Assembly: GCA_029338835.1 (NCBI GenBank)
Contig: JAQYBD010000098.1
Coordinates: 33,531 to 97,530 of the forward strand
Reading direction: 5' to 3'
Origin: Selenomonadaceae bacterium
GTDB taxonomy: Bacteria > Bacillota > Negativicutes > Selenomonadales > Selenomonadaceae
DNA: 64,000 nt
The translations under genes and the position numbers were made by a program. Shown here one piece after another: positions 55,796 to 64,000 of the stretch. The notes below the pieces were generated by a model. The model had not been told where the DNA came from. It saw nothing but the letters and a program-made list of their open reading frames with translations, and made no database searches. Positions within the stretch are counted from its first letter, which is position 1. Every line of letters begins with the position of its first letter.

Positions 55796-55817
55796 CCTGA
55801 AGCATCCTTGCTTCAGG
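55796..55817. repeat. 9-bp hairpin in the rnj leader region
   Basis: CCTGAAGCA (55796-55804), loop TCCT, TGCTTCAGG (55809-55817). It lies 90 nt before the rnj start on the minus strand with no T-run, so it may be a leader structure. The gap 55707-55977 holds this and the terminator at 55899-55935. Confidence 0.5.
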
Positions 55818-55898
55818 AAGTGCTTATGAAATTGTAGCCGCTCAAATCATTCTTTTTTATTTTATCATCATGCCACTCATAAATCAACGAAATTCCAT

Positions 55899-55935
55899 GG
55901 AAAAAGGCCACTTCCTCTCAAGGAGGAAGCGGCCT
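55899..55935 (-). terminator. Terminator of the mutS-mutL-methyltransferase unit
   Basis: AGGCCACTTCCTC (55905-55917) pairs with GAGGAAGCGGCCT (55923-55935), one A-C mismatch; the minus strand continues into TTTTTCC. Confidence 0.85.
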
Positions 55936-55977
55936 CTACGCAAACGGAAAGAAATCCGCACAGAAGTCCTTATTGAT

Positions 55978-56835
55978 TCAGTCTTTTTCGTCGAGAATGC
56001 GGACACCGTAATGAACCTTACTGTATTTACCGCCCATGATGTGCGAAAATCCCAGGCGGGCAAATTCCAGACTGCGCGCATTTTCTTTGAAGACGACGCG
56101 ATGACGGGCAACGCGGCAGGCATCTGCAATCATCTCCGGCGTAACGGCTCCATGATTTGCCACCATGCGCAGCGGCGTGAGATTGCGGCTCTCCAGCAGC
56201 GGATGACGGAACATCGGGTCAAAATACACGACATCGAAAGACTTGTCCGGCAGTGTCCTGAGATAATGCGCCGCCTCAGCACAAACAGTACGGACGCCGC
56301 GCATCGCCTCCTGGATAGGCCAGTTTTCCGCCTTGAAATGCTGCAGGCCATAGCCGACGACCGTCTCGATGAGCCGTTCCGACTCCACGCCTGTCACAGA
56401 GCCTTCCGGCCCCACGGCAAAGCTCGCGACGATGGCATCGGCGCCAAAGCCCAGCGTGCAGTCAAGTACGTGCATGCCGCGTGCGAGTGCCATAGCCTCC
56501 ACCATGCGATCGCCCTCGCCGCCGCTGCCAAAACGCAGGTTCTTGAGACGAAGATGCGCCATATTCGGATGAAAGAACAAATCGCCTTGCGGCGTCTCGA
56601 GCGTCAGCAGGCCGTGCTTGGCCACGAGCAGGAACGCTGCACCGTAACGCTTGCGCAGAGCCTCAGAAGACAGGTTGTCCCGCTCCACATACGAGATGCC
56701 GGCATGCCCGGCAGCCCACCTGGCGAGCGCGACAGCCTCTGCCGACTGCTTGCGACCCGTTGTCGCGACAGCTTTGGCTGCAGATACGCCCTGTACCGCT
56801 GTCTTTCCCATCGCATTTCCTGTTGTTTCGCGCAA
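55978..56835 (-). CDS. Class I SAM-dependent methyltransferase, RsmJ-like
   Basis: 285 residues. The SAM-binding core HVLDCTLGFGADAIVASF and the motif IV-like VVYFDPMFRHP recall RsmJ, which methylates G1516 of 16S rRNA in gammaproteobacteria. The N-terminal 90 residues with GISYVERDNLSSEALRKRYG are not typical of E. coli RsmJ. TTG 56835 has GGGGGAG 6 nt upstream; TTG 56859 and ATG 56811 are alternatives. It follows mutL closely. The substrate (rRNA, tRNA or other) is inference. Confidence 0.75.
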   Translation of the reverse strand: MRETTGNAMGKTAVQGVSAAKAVATTGRKQSAEAVALARWAAGHAGISYVERDNLSSEALRKRYGAAFLLVAKHGLLTLETPQGDLFFHPNMAHLRLKNLRFGSGGEGDRMVEAMALARGMHVLDCTLGFGADAIVASFAVGPEGSVTGVESERLIETVVGYGLQHFKAENWPIQEAMRGVRTVCAEAAHYLRTLPDKSFDVVYFDPMFRHPLLESRNLTPLRMVANHGAVTPEMIADACRVARHRVVFKENARSLEFARLGFSHIMGGKYSKVHYGVRILDEKD

Positions 56836-56855
56836 AATGCTCTCCCCCTTACACG

Positions 56856-58844
56856 TCAAAAACCGAAGCCTGTGCGCTTGAACATCTTCGCGAGTTCATC
56901 GTTGCTGAATTTCAAGATGGTCGGCCGGCCATGCGGGCACGTATACGGGAACGGCGTATGCGCGAGTTCATCGAGGATGATCTGCATCTGGCGCAGGCTG
57001 AGTTCCTCGCCGGCCTTGATGGCAGCACGGCAGGCTGTCGTTGCCAGGCAGGCCTGCCGGATTTCCTTGGCCGTGGTACGGTGCATATCATGCAGATTGG
57101 TCAGGATTTCCCGCACGATATCCTCCGCTTCGCTGACCGGTACATCCGCCGGCACTTCCGTCAGCCGGAATTCCCGCTCGCCGCTCGGCTCCAGATGGAA
57201 GCCCAGCGAAGCAAAGAGATCCTGATTGGCCTCGACCAATGCTGCCTCGCCCGCATCAAAGGACAGGATCTGATGCACGAGCAACTGCTGCGAGGGAATG
57301 CCCTCTGCCATGGACGAGAATTTATCGAACAGGATGCGCTCGTGCGCAGCATGCTGGTCGATGATGTAAAGCCCTTTGGCATCCTGCGCAATGATATACG
57401 TCAAGTCAACCTGCCCGATGGGGATGATATTGCCGTCATTCTCGAGCAGCACACCGCTTTCCCGGCAGGGATCCTGTGCCGTCAGGCTCTTTGCAGCCTG
57501 CGCCCCCTGTTTGCTCTCGCGCGCAGGCGATACAGGCTGCAAAGCTGCTTCCTGGCGGCGCTCCTGCTGCAGAGCGGCCTGCGCTTCATGGAACTCCATC
57601 GCCGGTCTCGCCTTGCCGTGTACCGCTTCGTAAATGGTCTGTGGCGTTTGTTGCAAGCGTACAGAGTCCTCAAACGCTTGCCCGGCCGCGGCAGAAGCAT
57701 GAGAAAAAGATCCTCCAGCAGCCGCCTTTCCCGCACGCGGCCACGAAGGCACGGGCGAGAGCGGTTCCGTCGCTGGCACGAAGCGCATGGGCTCCATCGT
57801 ATAATGATGCTCCGGCCGCTCCACGACAGCCGCCACCTCACCAAGCGCACGATCCGCCGCCGGCCGGATGGCATCAAGTACCGCCTTGTAGACCGCTTTG
57901 AAAACGCGGCTCTCATCCTCGAATTTCAGCTCGCTTTTCTGCGGATGCACATTGACATCGATCGTGCGCTGCGGCACTTCGATATTCACCACCGCAAGCG
58001 GGAATCCACTCTTCGGGATCAGGGATTTATAGGCATTGTCGATGGCCTTGGCTATCGCGCGATTCTGGATGATGCGCGAATTGACGATATACGTCTGCCA
58101 GGCACGGCTGCTCTTGAGCATCGACGGCTTCGTGATATACCCCGAGATGTGGATTTCTTCGCCATCAAGCGACAACGCCAGCAGCGAATCAGCAGCTTTG
58201 GCTCCATAGATGGCTCGGATGGCATCAAAGAGATTGCCATTGCCCGGTGTAACGACTGACACCTTGTTATTGTTGATGAACTGGAAGGCGATATCGGGGC
58301 GCGACAGAGCCAGTTTGACGATGAAATCATTGATCTTGCCGCCTTCCGTATGCGTCGTCTTGAGGAATTTCTTGCGTGCCGGTGTATTGAAGAATAAGTC
58401 CTCCACCTTGATGGTCGTGCCGAGATTGCAGCCGGCCTCGCGGATATCGGGCTCCTGTCCGCCGCAGATATCGACACGTGTGCCAAAATCCTCACCCTCT
58501 TGCCGCGTCAAGAGCGAAAAGCGCGACACCGAGGCAATCGTTGGCAAGGCCTCGCCGCGAAAGCCCAGCGTACCGATTGTATTGAGGTCGCTGACGGCCT
58601 GGATCTTGCTCGTCGCATGGCGCAGGATGGCCAGGCGCGCATCCTCGGCACTCATGCCCCTGCCGTTATCCGTCACGCGCATGAAGCTCGTGCCGCCCGC
58701 CATGATTTCCACCTCGATGCGTGTGGCACCAGCATCCATGGCATTCTCAATCAGTTCCTTGATGACGGAAGCCGGGCGCTCGACGACCTCGCCAGCCGCT
58801 ATCTTGTTGATGGTATTGTCATCGAGTACGTGAATCGTGCTCAT
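56856..58844 (-). CDS. mutL: DNA mismatch repair protein MutL
   Basis: GHKL ATPase mediator of mismatch repair. 662 residues with IAAGEVVERPASVIKELIENAMDAG, DNGRGM and GFRGEALPTIASV. The C-terminal part has the endonuclease motif DQHAAHERI, ACRAAIKAG and CPHGRPT, so latent endonuclease activity is likely, as expected for organisms without MutH. It shares ATGA with the mutS stop. Confidence 0.96.
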   Translation of the reverse strand: MSTIHVLDDNTINKIAAGEVVERPASVIKELIENAMDAGATRIEVEIMAGGTSFMRVTDNGRGMSAEDARLAILRHATSKIQAVSDLNTIGTLGFRGEALPTIASVSRFSLLTRQEGEDFGTRVDICGGQEPDIREAGCNLGTTIKVEDLFFNTPARKKFLKTTHTEGGKINDFIVKLALSRPDIAFQFINNNKVSVVTPGNGNLFDAIRAIYGAKAADSLLALSLDGEEIHISGYITKPSMLKSSRAWQTYIVNSRIIQNRAIAKAIDNAYKSLIPKSGFPLAVVNIEVPQRTIDVNVHPQKSELKFEDESRVFKAVYKAVLDAIRPAADRALGEVAAVVERPEHHYTMEPMRFVPATEPLSPVPSWPRAGKAAAGGSFSHASAAAGQAFEDSVRLQQTPQTIYEAVHGKARPAMEFHEAQAALQQERRQEAALQPVSPARESKQGAQAAKSLTAQDPCRESGVLLENDGNIIPIGQVDLTYIIAQDAKGLYIIDQHAAHERILFDKFSSMAEGIPSQQLLVHQILSFDAGEAALVEANQDLFASLGFHLEPSGEREFRLTEVPADVPVSEAEDIVREILTNLHDMHRTTAKEIRQACLATTACRAAIKAGEELSLRQMQIILDELAHTPFPYTCPHGRPTILKFSNDELAKMFKRTGFGF

Positions 58845-61480
58845 GCCTGTCCCTCCTCCTGTTTCGCCTGTTCCTGCAGCTTGTACAGCGTGTTCATGGC
58901 TTCAAGCGGCGTCATCGTCATGATATCGAGTGCCAAAAGAGACGATGCCAGGCTCGAAGAAAAGAGCGAGTCCATCGAGGTGCCCCCCGCCTGATCCTTA
59001 TCCGCTGCACCAGGATTCCCGGAAGGCTTCCCTCCTTTCGGAGCTTGGGTGCCGTCTTGATCAGCGTCAGAGACTATCGCCGGATCCGGAGCCGCGGCTT
59101 CAAGCTCGGAAAGGATCTCCTCAGCGCGGGCCGTCACGGATTTGGGCAGGCCCGCAAGGCGCGCGACATGGATGCCATACGATTTATCCGCCGCGCCCTT
59201 GACGATGCGGCGCAGGAAAGCCACCTGCTTGCCGCGCTCCTTGACCGCCACACAGTAATTCTTGATTTTCTCATCCTCAAGATCCGTGAGTTCATGGTAA
59301 TGCGTCGCAAAAAGCGTCTTGGCGTGGACTTTCTTCTCAATGTATTCAATGACGGCGCGCGCGATGCTCATGCCATCGAATGTACTCGTGCCGCGGCCAA
59401 TCTCGTCGAGGATGACAAGGCTGTCCTTCGTCGCATACTTGAGGATCTGCGCCACCTCATTCATCTCCACCATGAACGTACTCTGACCGCTCACGAGATC
59501 ATCGCTCGCGCCGATGCGCGTAAAGATGCGGTCTACCGGCGAAATCGAAGCTTCGCGCGCGGGGATGAAACTGCCGATCTGCGCCATCAGCGTCAAGAGA
59601 GCCACCTGGCGCATGTATGTGGATTTGCCGGCCATATTAGGGCCTGTAATGAGCATGATCTCACAGTCGTGATGGTCGAGCTGCGTGTCGTTCGGCACAA
59701 AGAGATCGCGCGTCAGGATGCGCTCAACGAGCGGATGACGGCCATCCCTGATATCGATGGCTCCATTCATCGTCAGCTGCGGACGCACGTAATGATACGT
59801 GCTGGCAGCTTCTGCCAGGCTCGCGAGTACATCGACGAGTGCAATCTCATGCGCAGTCTGCTGCACCTCGGTCAGATGCGCCTTGATGGTCTCGCGCACC
59901 TCCGTGAAGAGATTGTACTCGATATTGACAATCTTTTCCTGCGCACCGAGGATCTTCGTCTCAAACTCTTTGAGTTCCTCCGTGATATAGCGTTCGGCAT
60001 TCGCGAGCGTCTGCTTGCGGATGTAACGATCCGGCACGAGCGAAGTGCCGCTGTGACGCACTTCGATATAGTAGCCGAATACCTTGTTATAGCCGATCTT
60101 GAGCGTCTTGATGCCCGTCTGCTCGCGCTCGCGCTCCTCAATCTCTTGCAGCATGGCCTTGCTGTCATGCGAGATGCGGCGATACTCGTCGAGTTCCTCA
60201 TTGTATCCCGTCTTGATGATGCCGCCCTCGCGCAGACTGATGCCCGGTTCATCAACAATGGCCCGTTCGAGCAGATCGACAAGCTCCGCGAAGCACTCGA
60301 TGCCCGTCGCGCACTGCTGCAGGAGTCCTGACTTGACAGCCTTCATGCTCTCCTTGATGCCCGGCAGGCACATCAGTGAGATCTTGAGTGCGATGAGATC
60401 GCGTGCGTTGGCCGTGCCGACCTCGATGCGCGTCAAAAGGCGCTCAAAATCGTGGATCTCCTTGCAGCCCTGCCGCACGCTGCCACGCAGCGCAAAATCA
60501 GCAGCGAATTCCGCCACGGCATCCTGCCGCCTGCTGATTTTCGGGATACTCAAAAGCGGATACTCAAGCCACTTCTTGAGGAGCCGGCTGCCCATGGCCG
60601 TCTCCGTGAAATCCAGCACATCAAGCAGCGTATCTTTCTTGCCGCCATCACGCAGATTGCGCGTGATCTCCAGATTGCGCAACGTATACGTATCGACCAC
60701 AAGATTTTCCGAGGCATCGAGGTACGTCAGCTGGTTGAGATGCGTGAGATCCGTCTTGACCGTCTCGTGCAGATAATCGAGCAGGGTCGCGACGGCTGCC
60801 TTGGCCTCAGGAACCGTCGGCCGCGTCGTGGCGTCAAAATGCTGGATCAGACGGTCGTCGATATGAGGTGACACCGCATCGAGCATCGTGAACGAGCAAT
60901 GCGGCAGGCGCAAAGCGATGAATTCGCGCAGTTCCTGCTCAAAGGAAAGCTTGCCGACCAGCAGGAGTTCCGGCATCATGAGGCGGTAGAGTTCATCCTG
61001 CAGCATCTGCAGGCGGTCAGATCCCTGATAAATGCCATAGAAGCACTCGCCCGTCGATATATCCGCACCCGTCAATACGATTTTCTCCGCCTGTTCATAG
61101 ACAAGTGCGATGTAATTGTTCTGTGCATCCTTGAGCGCCGCTTCTGAAAGCACTGTGCCCGGCGTGATGATCTTGATGACCTCACGCTTCGTCAGCCCCT
61201 TGGCCTTCGGGTCGCCAATCTGCTCCGCGATAGCCACCTTGTAGCCTTTCTGCACGAGCTTGTTGACATACGTCTCCGCCGCATGATACGGCACGCCGCA
61301 CATCGGCGCATTGTCCGGATTCTTGCTGCGGCTCGTCAACGTCAGCCCGAGTTCCTTCGACACGAGCTTGGCATCTTCGAAAAACATCTCATAAAAATCA
61401 CCAAGGCGAAAGAACAGGATCGTACCGGGATTCTGCTCTTTTGCCGCGAGATACTGTCGCATCATCGGTGTCATTTCCAT
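58841..61480 (-). CDS. mutS: DNA mismatch repair protein MutS
   Basis: Mismatch sensor ATPase. 879 residues with the Phe-x-Glu wedge in FRLGDFYEMFFEDA near residue 30, the core and lever domains, and the ABC ATPase (GPNMAGKSTYMRQVAL near 620, DEIGRGTSTFDG). ATG 61480 follows AGGAGGTG by 9 nt; the upstream in-frame codons are unlikely. Family length 850-880. Confidence 0.97.
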   Translation of the reverse strand: MEMTPMMRQYLAAKEQNPGTILFFRLGDFYEMFFEDAKLVSKELGLTLTSRSKNPDNAPMCGVPYHAAETYVNKLVQKGYKVAIAEQIGDPKAKGLTKREVIKIITPGTVLSEAALKDAQNNYIALVYEQAEKIVLTGADISTGECFYGIYQGSDRLQMLQDELYRLMMPELLLVGKLSFEQELREFIALRLPHCSFTMLDAVSPHIDDRLIQHFDATTRPTVPEAKAAVATLLDYLHETVKTDLTHLNQLTYLDASENLVVDTYTLRNLEITRNLRDGGKKDTLLDVLDFTETAMGSRLLKKWLEYPLLSIPKISRRQDAVAEFAADFALRGSVRQGCKEIHDFERLLTRIEVGTANARDLIALKISLMCLPGIKESMKAVKSGLLQQCATGIECFAELVDLLERAIVDEPGISLREGGIIKTGYNEELDEYRRISHDSKAMLQEIEEREREQTGIKTLKIGYNKVFGYYIEVRHSGTSLVPDRYIRKQTLANAERYITEELKEFETKILGAQEKIVNIEYNLFTEVRETIKAHLTEVQQTAHEIALVDVLASLAEAASTYHYVRPQLTMNGAIDIRDGRHPLVERILTRDLFVPNDTQLDHHDCEIMLITGPNMAGKSTYMRQVALLTLMAQIGSFIPAREASISPVDRIFTRIGASDDLVSGQSTFMVEMNEVAQILKYATKDSLVILDEIGRGTSTFDGMSIARAVIEYIEKKVHAKTLFATHYHELTDLEDEKIKNYCVAVKERGKQVAFLRRIVKGAADKSYGIHVARLAGLPKSVTARAEEILSELEAAAPDPAIVSDADQDGTQAPKGGKPSGNPGAADKDQAGGTSMDSLFSSSLASSLLALDIMTMTPLEAMNTLYKLQEQAKQEEGQA

Positions 61481-61552
61481 CGATAGAAACACCTCCTGTA
61501 CAAAAATTCAGTGCTGCTTCCCTTCTCTTTCAGCAGCCGTTCTGAAAAAGAG

Positions 61553-61581
61553 AAAAGGCCCTCCCGCCGGAAGACCTTTTT
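61553..61581 (-). terminator. Terminator after miaB
   Basis: AAAAGG/CCTTTT outer stem with inner CTTCC/GGAGG pairing; minus strand continues with TTTTC. Confidence 0.65.
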
Positions 61582-61634
61582 ATCTGCTAAAACCAGCCTG
61601 TGACCTTGCAGCCAGTCGTTCCAGTCATTGCCAC

Positions 61635-62969
61635 TCAGCGGACACGCTCGCCCTTGAGTACCCAGGTCTGCGGGTGCGTGATCCTGACCGTCACGAAATC
61701 ACCCGGCTGCTCGCCATCATGCGCGAACAGGACAATCTTGTTCGTGCGTGTGCGACCCGACCAGACAGACGCATCATTCTTGCTCGGCCCCTCGACCATG
61801 ACCTCGACTTCCTTGCCGAGCAGTTTCGTATTGATCTCGAGGCTGATTTCGTTCTGCACATCCATGAGCTGTTGCAGACGTTCCTTCTTGACGTCCTCCG
61901 GCACTTGATCCTCCATCTTCGCGGCCGGCGTGCCCGAACGCTTCGAATAAATGAACGTATAGGCCGAATCGTAACGGATCTCGCGCAGGAAATCGAGCAT
62001 CTGCGCGAAATCCTCATCCGTCTCGCCCGGGAAGCCCACGATGAGATCCGTTGTCAGGCTGACGTCCGGGATCGCCGCGCGGATACGGCGAACAAGATCC
62101 TTGTAAGCTTCCACCGTATAAACACGGTTCATGGCCTTGAGGATGCGGTTGCTGCCATACTGCACAGGCAGGTGGATATGCTCACAGAGATGCTCGCCGT
62201 CGCGAATGGCCGCGATGACCTTATCCGAAAGATCCTTTGGATGTGATGTCATGAAGCGCACGCGGCGGATGCCCGGCACCTCGTCGACCATCTTCAGGAG
62301 ATCTGCAAAATCGGCCTGCTTGTGATCCTTGCCGTACGAATTGACATTCTGCCCGAGCAGCGTGACCTCTTCATAACCGGCTGCCACCGCTTCCCGGACC
62401 TCCTTCACGATTTCCTCCGGCAGGCGGCTGCGCTCGCGCCCGCGCACATACGGCACGATGCAGTACGTACAGAAATTGTTGCAGCCATACATGATGGGGA
62501 TCCAGGCCGAAAGATTGCCGCTGCGCGCCACCGGCACATCATCCGGCAGCTCCGTCTCGCCGAGTTCCACATCGACGACATGGCCGTGTTCCGCCTCGAT
62601 CTCGCGCACTACACGCGTGAGTTCATGCACCTTGTTCGTGCCGAGTACGAAATCGATATGCGGTGCGCGTTTGATGAGCGCCTCGCCTTCCTTCTGTGCC
62701 ATGCAGCCCGTGATGCCGAAGATCAGATCCGGATTCTGCCGCTTAAGATGCTTGATTTCGCCAATCTTGCCGTAGACACGGTCCTCCGCCGTCTCACGCA
62801 CGCAACACGTATTGATGAGGATGAGATCCGCCTCCCTCATTTCTTCTGTCGGTTCGTACCCGATTGTCTTCAACTGTCCCAGCATGCGCTCCGCATCACT
62901 TTGATTCATCTGACAGCCATACACGATCAAATGTGCAAAACGATGCACCTTGCCATCAATACATTTCAT
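61635..62969 (-). CDS. miaB: tRNA-2-methylthio-N6-dimethylallyladenosine synthase MiaB
   Basis: Radical-SAM methylthiotransferase that modifies A37 of tRNAs. 444 residues: N-terminal MTTase cluster Cys in YGCQMNQSDAE, INTCCVRETAEDRVYG and GCMAQKEG. The radical SAM motif is CNNFCTYCIVPYVRGRERSR (near residue 155), and a C-terminal TRAM domain follows. It is the upstream-most minus-strand gene in the window. Confidence 0.96.
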   Translation of the reverse strand: MKCIDGKVHRFAHLIVYGCQMNQSDAERMLGQLKTIGYEPTEEMREADLILINTCCVRETAEDRVYGKIGEIKHLKRQNPDLIFGITGCMAQKEGEALIKRAPHIDFVLGTNKVHELTRVVREIEAEHGHVVDVELGETELPDDVPVARSGNLSAWIPIMYGCNNFCTYCIVPYVRGRERSRLPEEIVKEVREAVAAGYEEVTLLGQNVNSYGKDHKQADFADLLKMVDEVPGIRRVRFMTSHPKDLSDKVIAAIRDGEHLCEHIHLPVQYGSNRILKAMNRVYTVEAYKDLVRRIRAAIPDVSLTTDLIVGFPGETDEDFAQMLDFLREIRYDSAYTFIYSKRSGTPAAKMEDQVPEDVKKERLQQLMDVQNEISLEINTKLLGKEVEVMVEGPSKNDASVWSGRTRTNKIVLFAHDGEQPGDFVTVRITHPQTWVLKGERVR

Positions 62970-63009
62970 ATATAAAATCCATCCTTTATTCCATGATAGT
63001 CAATAGGTT

Positions 63010-63038
63010 ATTTTATCAGAATCCCGCTGTTTTGTCCA
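63010..63038 (-). promoter_or_regulatory. Promoter of miaB
   Basis: On the minus strand TGGACA (complement of 63033-63038), a 17-nt spacer and TAAAAT (complement of 63010-63015), about 40 nt before the miaB start. Confidence 0.7.
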
Positions 63039-63120
63039 TATTCGATTGCACAGGCACGCGCGCCTGCGCCCATTTCACGGAGCAGTACAGCAAATGCCGC
63101 CATCAATTGAAAAGGCCGAG

Positions 63121-63176
63121 CTGCTTTCGCACCAAGCAGTTTGCCGTTTCCAGCTGCTGTTTCGGTGCGAAAGCAG
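63121..63176. repeat. 13-bp perfect inverted repeat between miaB and tnpB
   Basis: CTGCTTTCGCACC (63121-63133) and GGTGCGAAAGCAG (63164-63176) are exact complements, with an inner AGCAG/CTGCT pairing in the 30-nt loop. It is too long for a usual IS200/IS605 end hairpin and lacks a T-run on the plus strand. Confidence 0.7.
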
Positions 63177-63197
63177 AAAAAACGTGAGGATGGCATA

Positions 63198-63210
63198 AGG
63201 TGAAACAAAA
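63198..63210 (+). repeat. Direct repeat, copy 1 (AGGTGAAACAAAA)
   Basis: Identical 13 bp to 63401-63413, spacing 203 bp. Copy 1 is followed by CG instead of TG, so it has no start codon. Confidence 0.85.
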
Positions 63211-63412
63211 CGAATCAGTGCTGGCGAAAGGCAAAGCGTGACACGCCAGAAACGTTCGCCCTAAGTGCTAAGACAATGGGTGTTTAGCAGGGAAATCCCT
63301 AAACAGCAAAGTATGCTGCATGGGAGATCCCCAACGACATGATTCCTTTTTAACCAGCGTTATGGTCAGAAGTCAAAAAAGACGAAGAAACTGATTGAAG
63401 AGGTGAAACAAA
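63198..63412 (+). ncRNA. Candidate structured RNA preceding tnpB
   Basis: About 200 nt between the two copies of a 13-bp repeat. Stems: CTGGCG (63221-63226) with CGCCAG (63244-63249); TGCTAA (63266-63271) with TTAGCA (63284-63289); GGG/CCC inside 63289-63300; CAGCA (63304-63308) with TGCTG (63314-63318); GGG (63322-63324) with CCC (63329-63331). A last one is TCAG (63366-63369) with CTGA (63391-63394) around GTC/GAC. Such density of perfect stems is unlike intergenic background. From memory the segment order recalls HEARO/IscB omega RNA, and CCCAACGAC resembles the R element of group I introns. Neither assignment can be verified here. Confidence 0.45.
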
Positions 63413-63413
63413 A
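63401..63413 (+). repeat. Direct repeat, copy 2, containing the tnpB ribosome-binding site
   Basis: Second copy; its AGGTG forms the Shine-Dalgarno and its last A is the first base of the tnpB ATG. Confidence 0.85.
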
Positions 63414-64000
63414 TGCTTCGAGGGAAGAAGATCCGGCTTCGGCCGACGCCTGAACAGGAAATCCTTTTCTGGAAAAGCGCCGGTACATCGAGATGGGCGT
63501 ACAATTACTTCCTTGCTCGTAACGAGGAACAGTATAAGACTTATCTCGCCAACGGTAGAAAAGGTAAAAAGAGCATTTCTGAGGGCGTCATCCGCAAGGA
63601 GATCAACAATCAGCTCAAACCGACAACGCACCAATGGCTGAAAGAAGTCGGCAGCAATGTCATGAAACAGGCAGTCAAGGAAGCAGACCGTGCCATGAAG
63701 AAATTCCTCAGCGGTGCTGCTGGCAGACCGAAATTCAAGACAAAGCGCAGAACCACGCCGCGTTTCTATGTGAACTATGAAAGCCTTACCCGCAAAAATG
63801 GCGGCTTTCACGGTGAGAAAATCGGTTTCGTGAGGACTGCTGAGCCATTGCCGAAGATTCCGAAGGGCTGTCATTATTCGAATCCTTGGATTTCGTTTGA
63901 TGGCAAATACTGGTATATCGGCTTTGGCTATGAGGTGCCGGACAGGCTGAATGTTGAATTGACTGGAGATTCCATCGGGATCGACCTTGGCGTAAAAGAA
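63413..64000 (+). CDS. tnpB: RNA-guided endonuclease TnpB (IS200/IS605-type), N-terminal part
   Basis: The reading frame is open to the window end: 196 codons, no stop, so the gene continues beyond. N-terminal LRGKKIRLRPTPEQE and WAYNYFLARN are the OrfB/HTH region, followed by AGRPKFKTKRRT. The last residues SIGIDLGVKE are the first RuvC strand with its catalytic Asp, so the beginning appears intact. No tnpA is next to it. TnpB normally uses an RNA from its 3' end, which is outside the window. Start ATG 63413 with AGGTG upstream. Confidence 0.92.
   Translation, partial: MLRGKKIRLRPTPEQEILFWKSAGTSRWAYNYFLARNEEQYKTYLANGRKGKKSISEGVIRKEINNQLKPTTHQWLKEVGSNVMKQAVKEADRAMKKFLSGAAGRPKFKTKRRTTPRFYVNYESLTRKNGGFHGEKIGFVRTAEPLPKIPKGCHYSNPWISFDGKYWYIGFGYEVPDRLNVELTGDSIGIDLGVKE

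Noticed and set aside
63008..63208. 66-codon minus-strand frame between miaB and tnpB
   Set aside because: It covers the miaB promoter and the inverted repeat, has no ribosome-binding site and no recognisable domain.
63413..64000. IscB instead of TnpB
   Set aside because: The N-terminus lacks the IscB PLMP segment and the RuvC start reads GIDLGVKE, typical of TnpB.
1..64000. tRNA or rRNA genes
   Set aside because: No cloverleaf or rRNA signature was recognised on either strand.

Overview
The window is about 64 kb of a Gram-positive-lineage but Gram-negative-type chromosome, most likely a member of the Negativicutes (Selenomonas/Mitsuokella-like). Three things point there: a B12-dependent methylmalonyl-CoA mutase operon behind a cobalamin riboswitch (succinate-propionate metabolism), Bacillota markers (PolC together with DnaE, RNase J, a PheB-like ACT protein, ylxR/ylxQ between nusA and infB), and moderately high GC. 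Genus assignment is inference. Apart from the first 9.5 kb and the last 0.6 kb, essentially all genes lie on the minus strand.

Layout. 1-614: extended -10 promoter, cobalamin riboswitch and a long leader with an intrinsic terminator. 615-6814: mutA-mutB-meaB plus an MsrA-fold gene that lacks the catalytic cysteine. 7098-8390: PepSY membrane protein (minus). 8504-9496: solitary tyrosine recombinase (plus). 9631-20284: translation/RNA block rimP-nusA-rnpM-ylxQ-infB-rbfA-nrnA-truB-ribF and then rpsO and pnp with their own signals. 20498-29267: DNA synthesis and repair (polC, lytic transglycosylase, coaE, mutM, polA). 29374-35885: L,D-transpeptidase, EF-G-like GTPase, PduO-type cobalamin adenosyltransferase, ndk, gamma-carbonic anhydrase, CCA-type nucleotidyltransferase. 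36129-38825: ACT regulator-hom-thrB. 38954-50455: plsY, der, PDZ/DUF512 protein, S1, ispH, plsC, cmk, aroA, BaiN-like flavoprotein, pseudouridine synthase, D,D-carboxypeptidase. 50551-62969: dnaE, rnj, RsmJ-like methyltransferase, mutL, mutS, miaB. 63413-64000: the first 196 codons of a TnpB gene (IS200/IS605-type), cut by the window end.

How the parts connect. The mutase, its GTPase chaperone and, 27 kb away, the corrinoid adenosyltransferase make up an adenosylcobalamin-dependent route between succinyl-CoA and methylmalonyl-CoA. The replication and repair set (PolC, DnaE, PolA, MutS, MutL, MutM) is notable because PolC lacks the inserted DEDDh proofreading exonuclease and PolA has a degenerate one, while the PHP metal ligands of PolC and DnaE all look intact.

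The best candidates for something undescribed are: (1) a compact, strongly structured RNA-like segment of about 200 nt placed directly before tnpB and flanked by a 13-bp direct repeat that includes the tnpB ribosome-binding region; (2) the exonuclease-less PolC; (3) the cysteine-less MsrA homologue in the B12 operon; (4) leader hairpins in front of mutA, rimP and rpsO.
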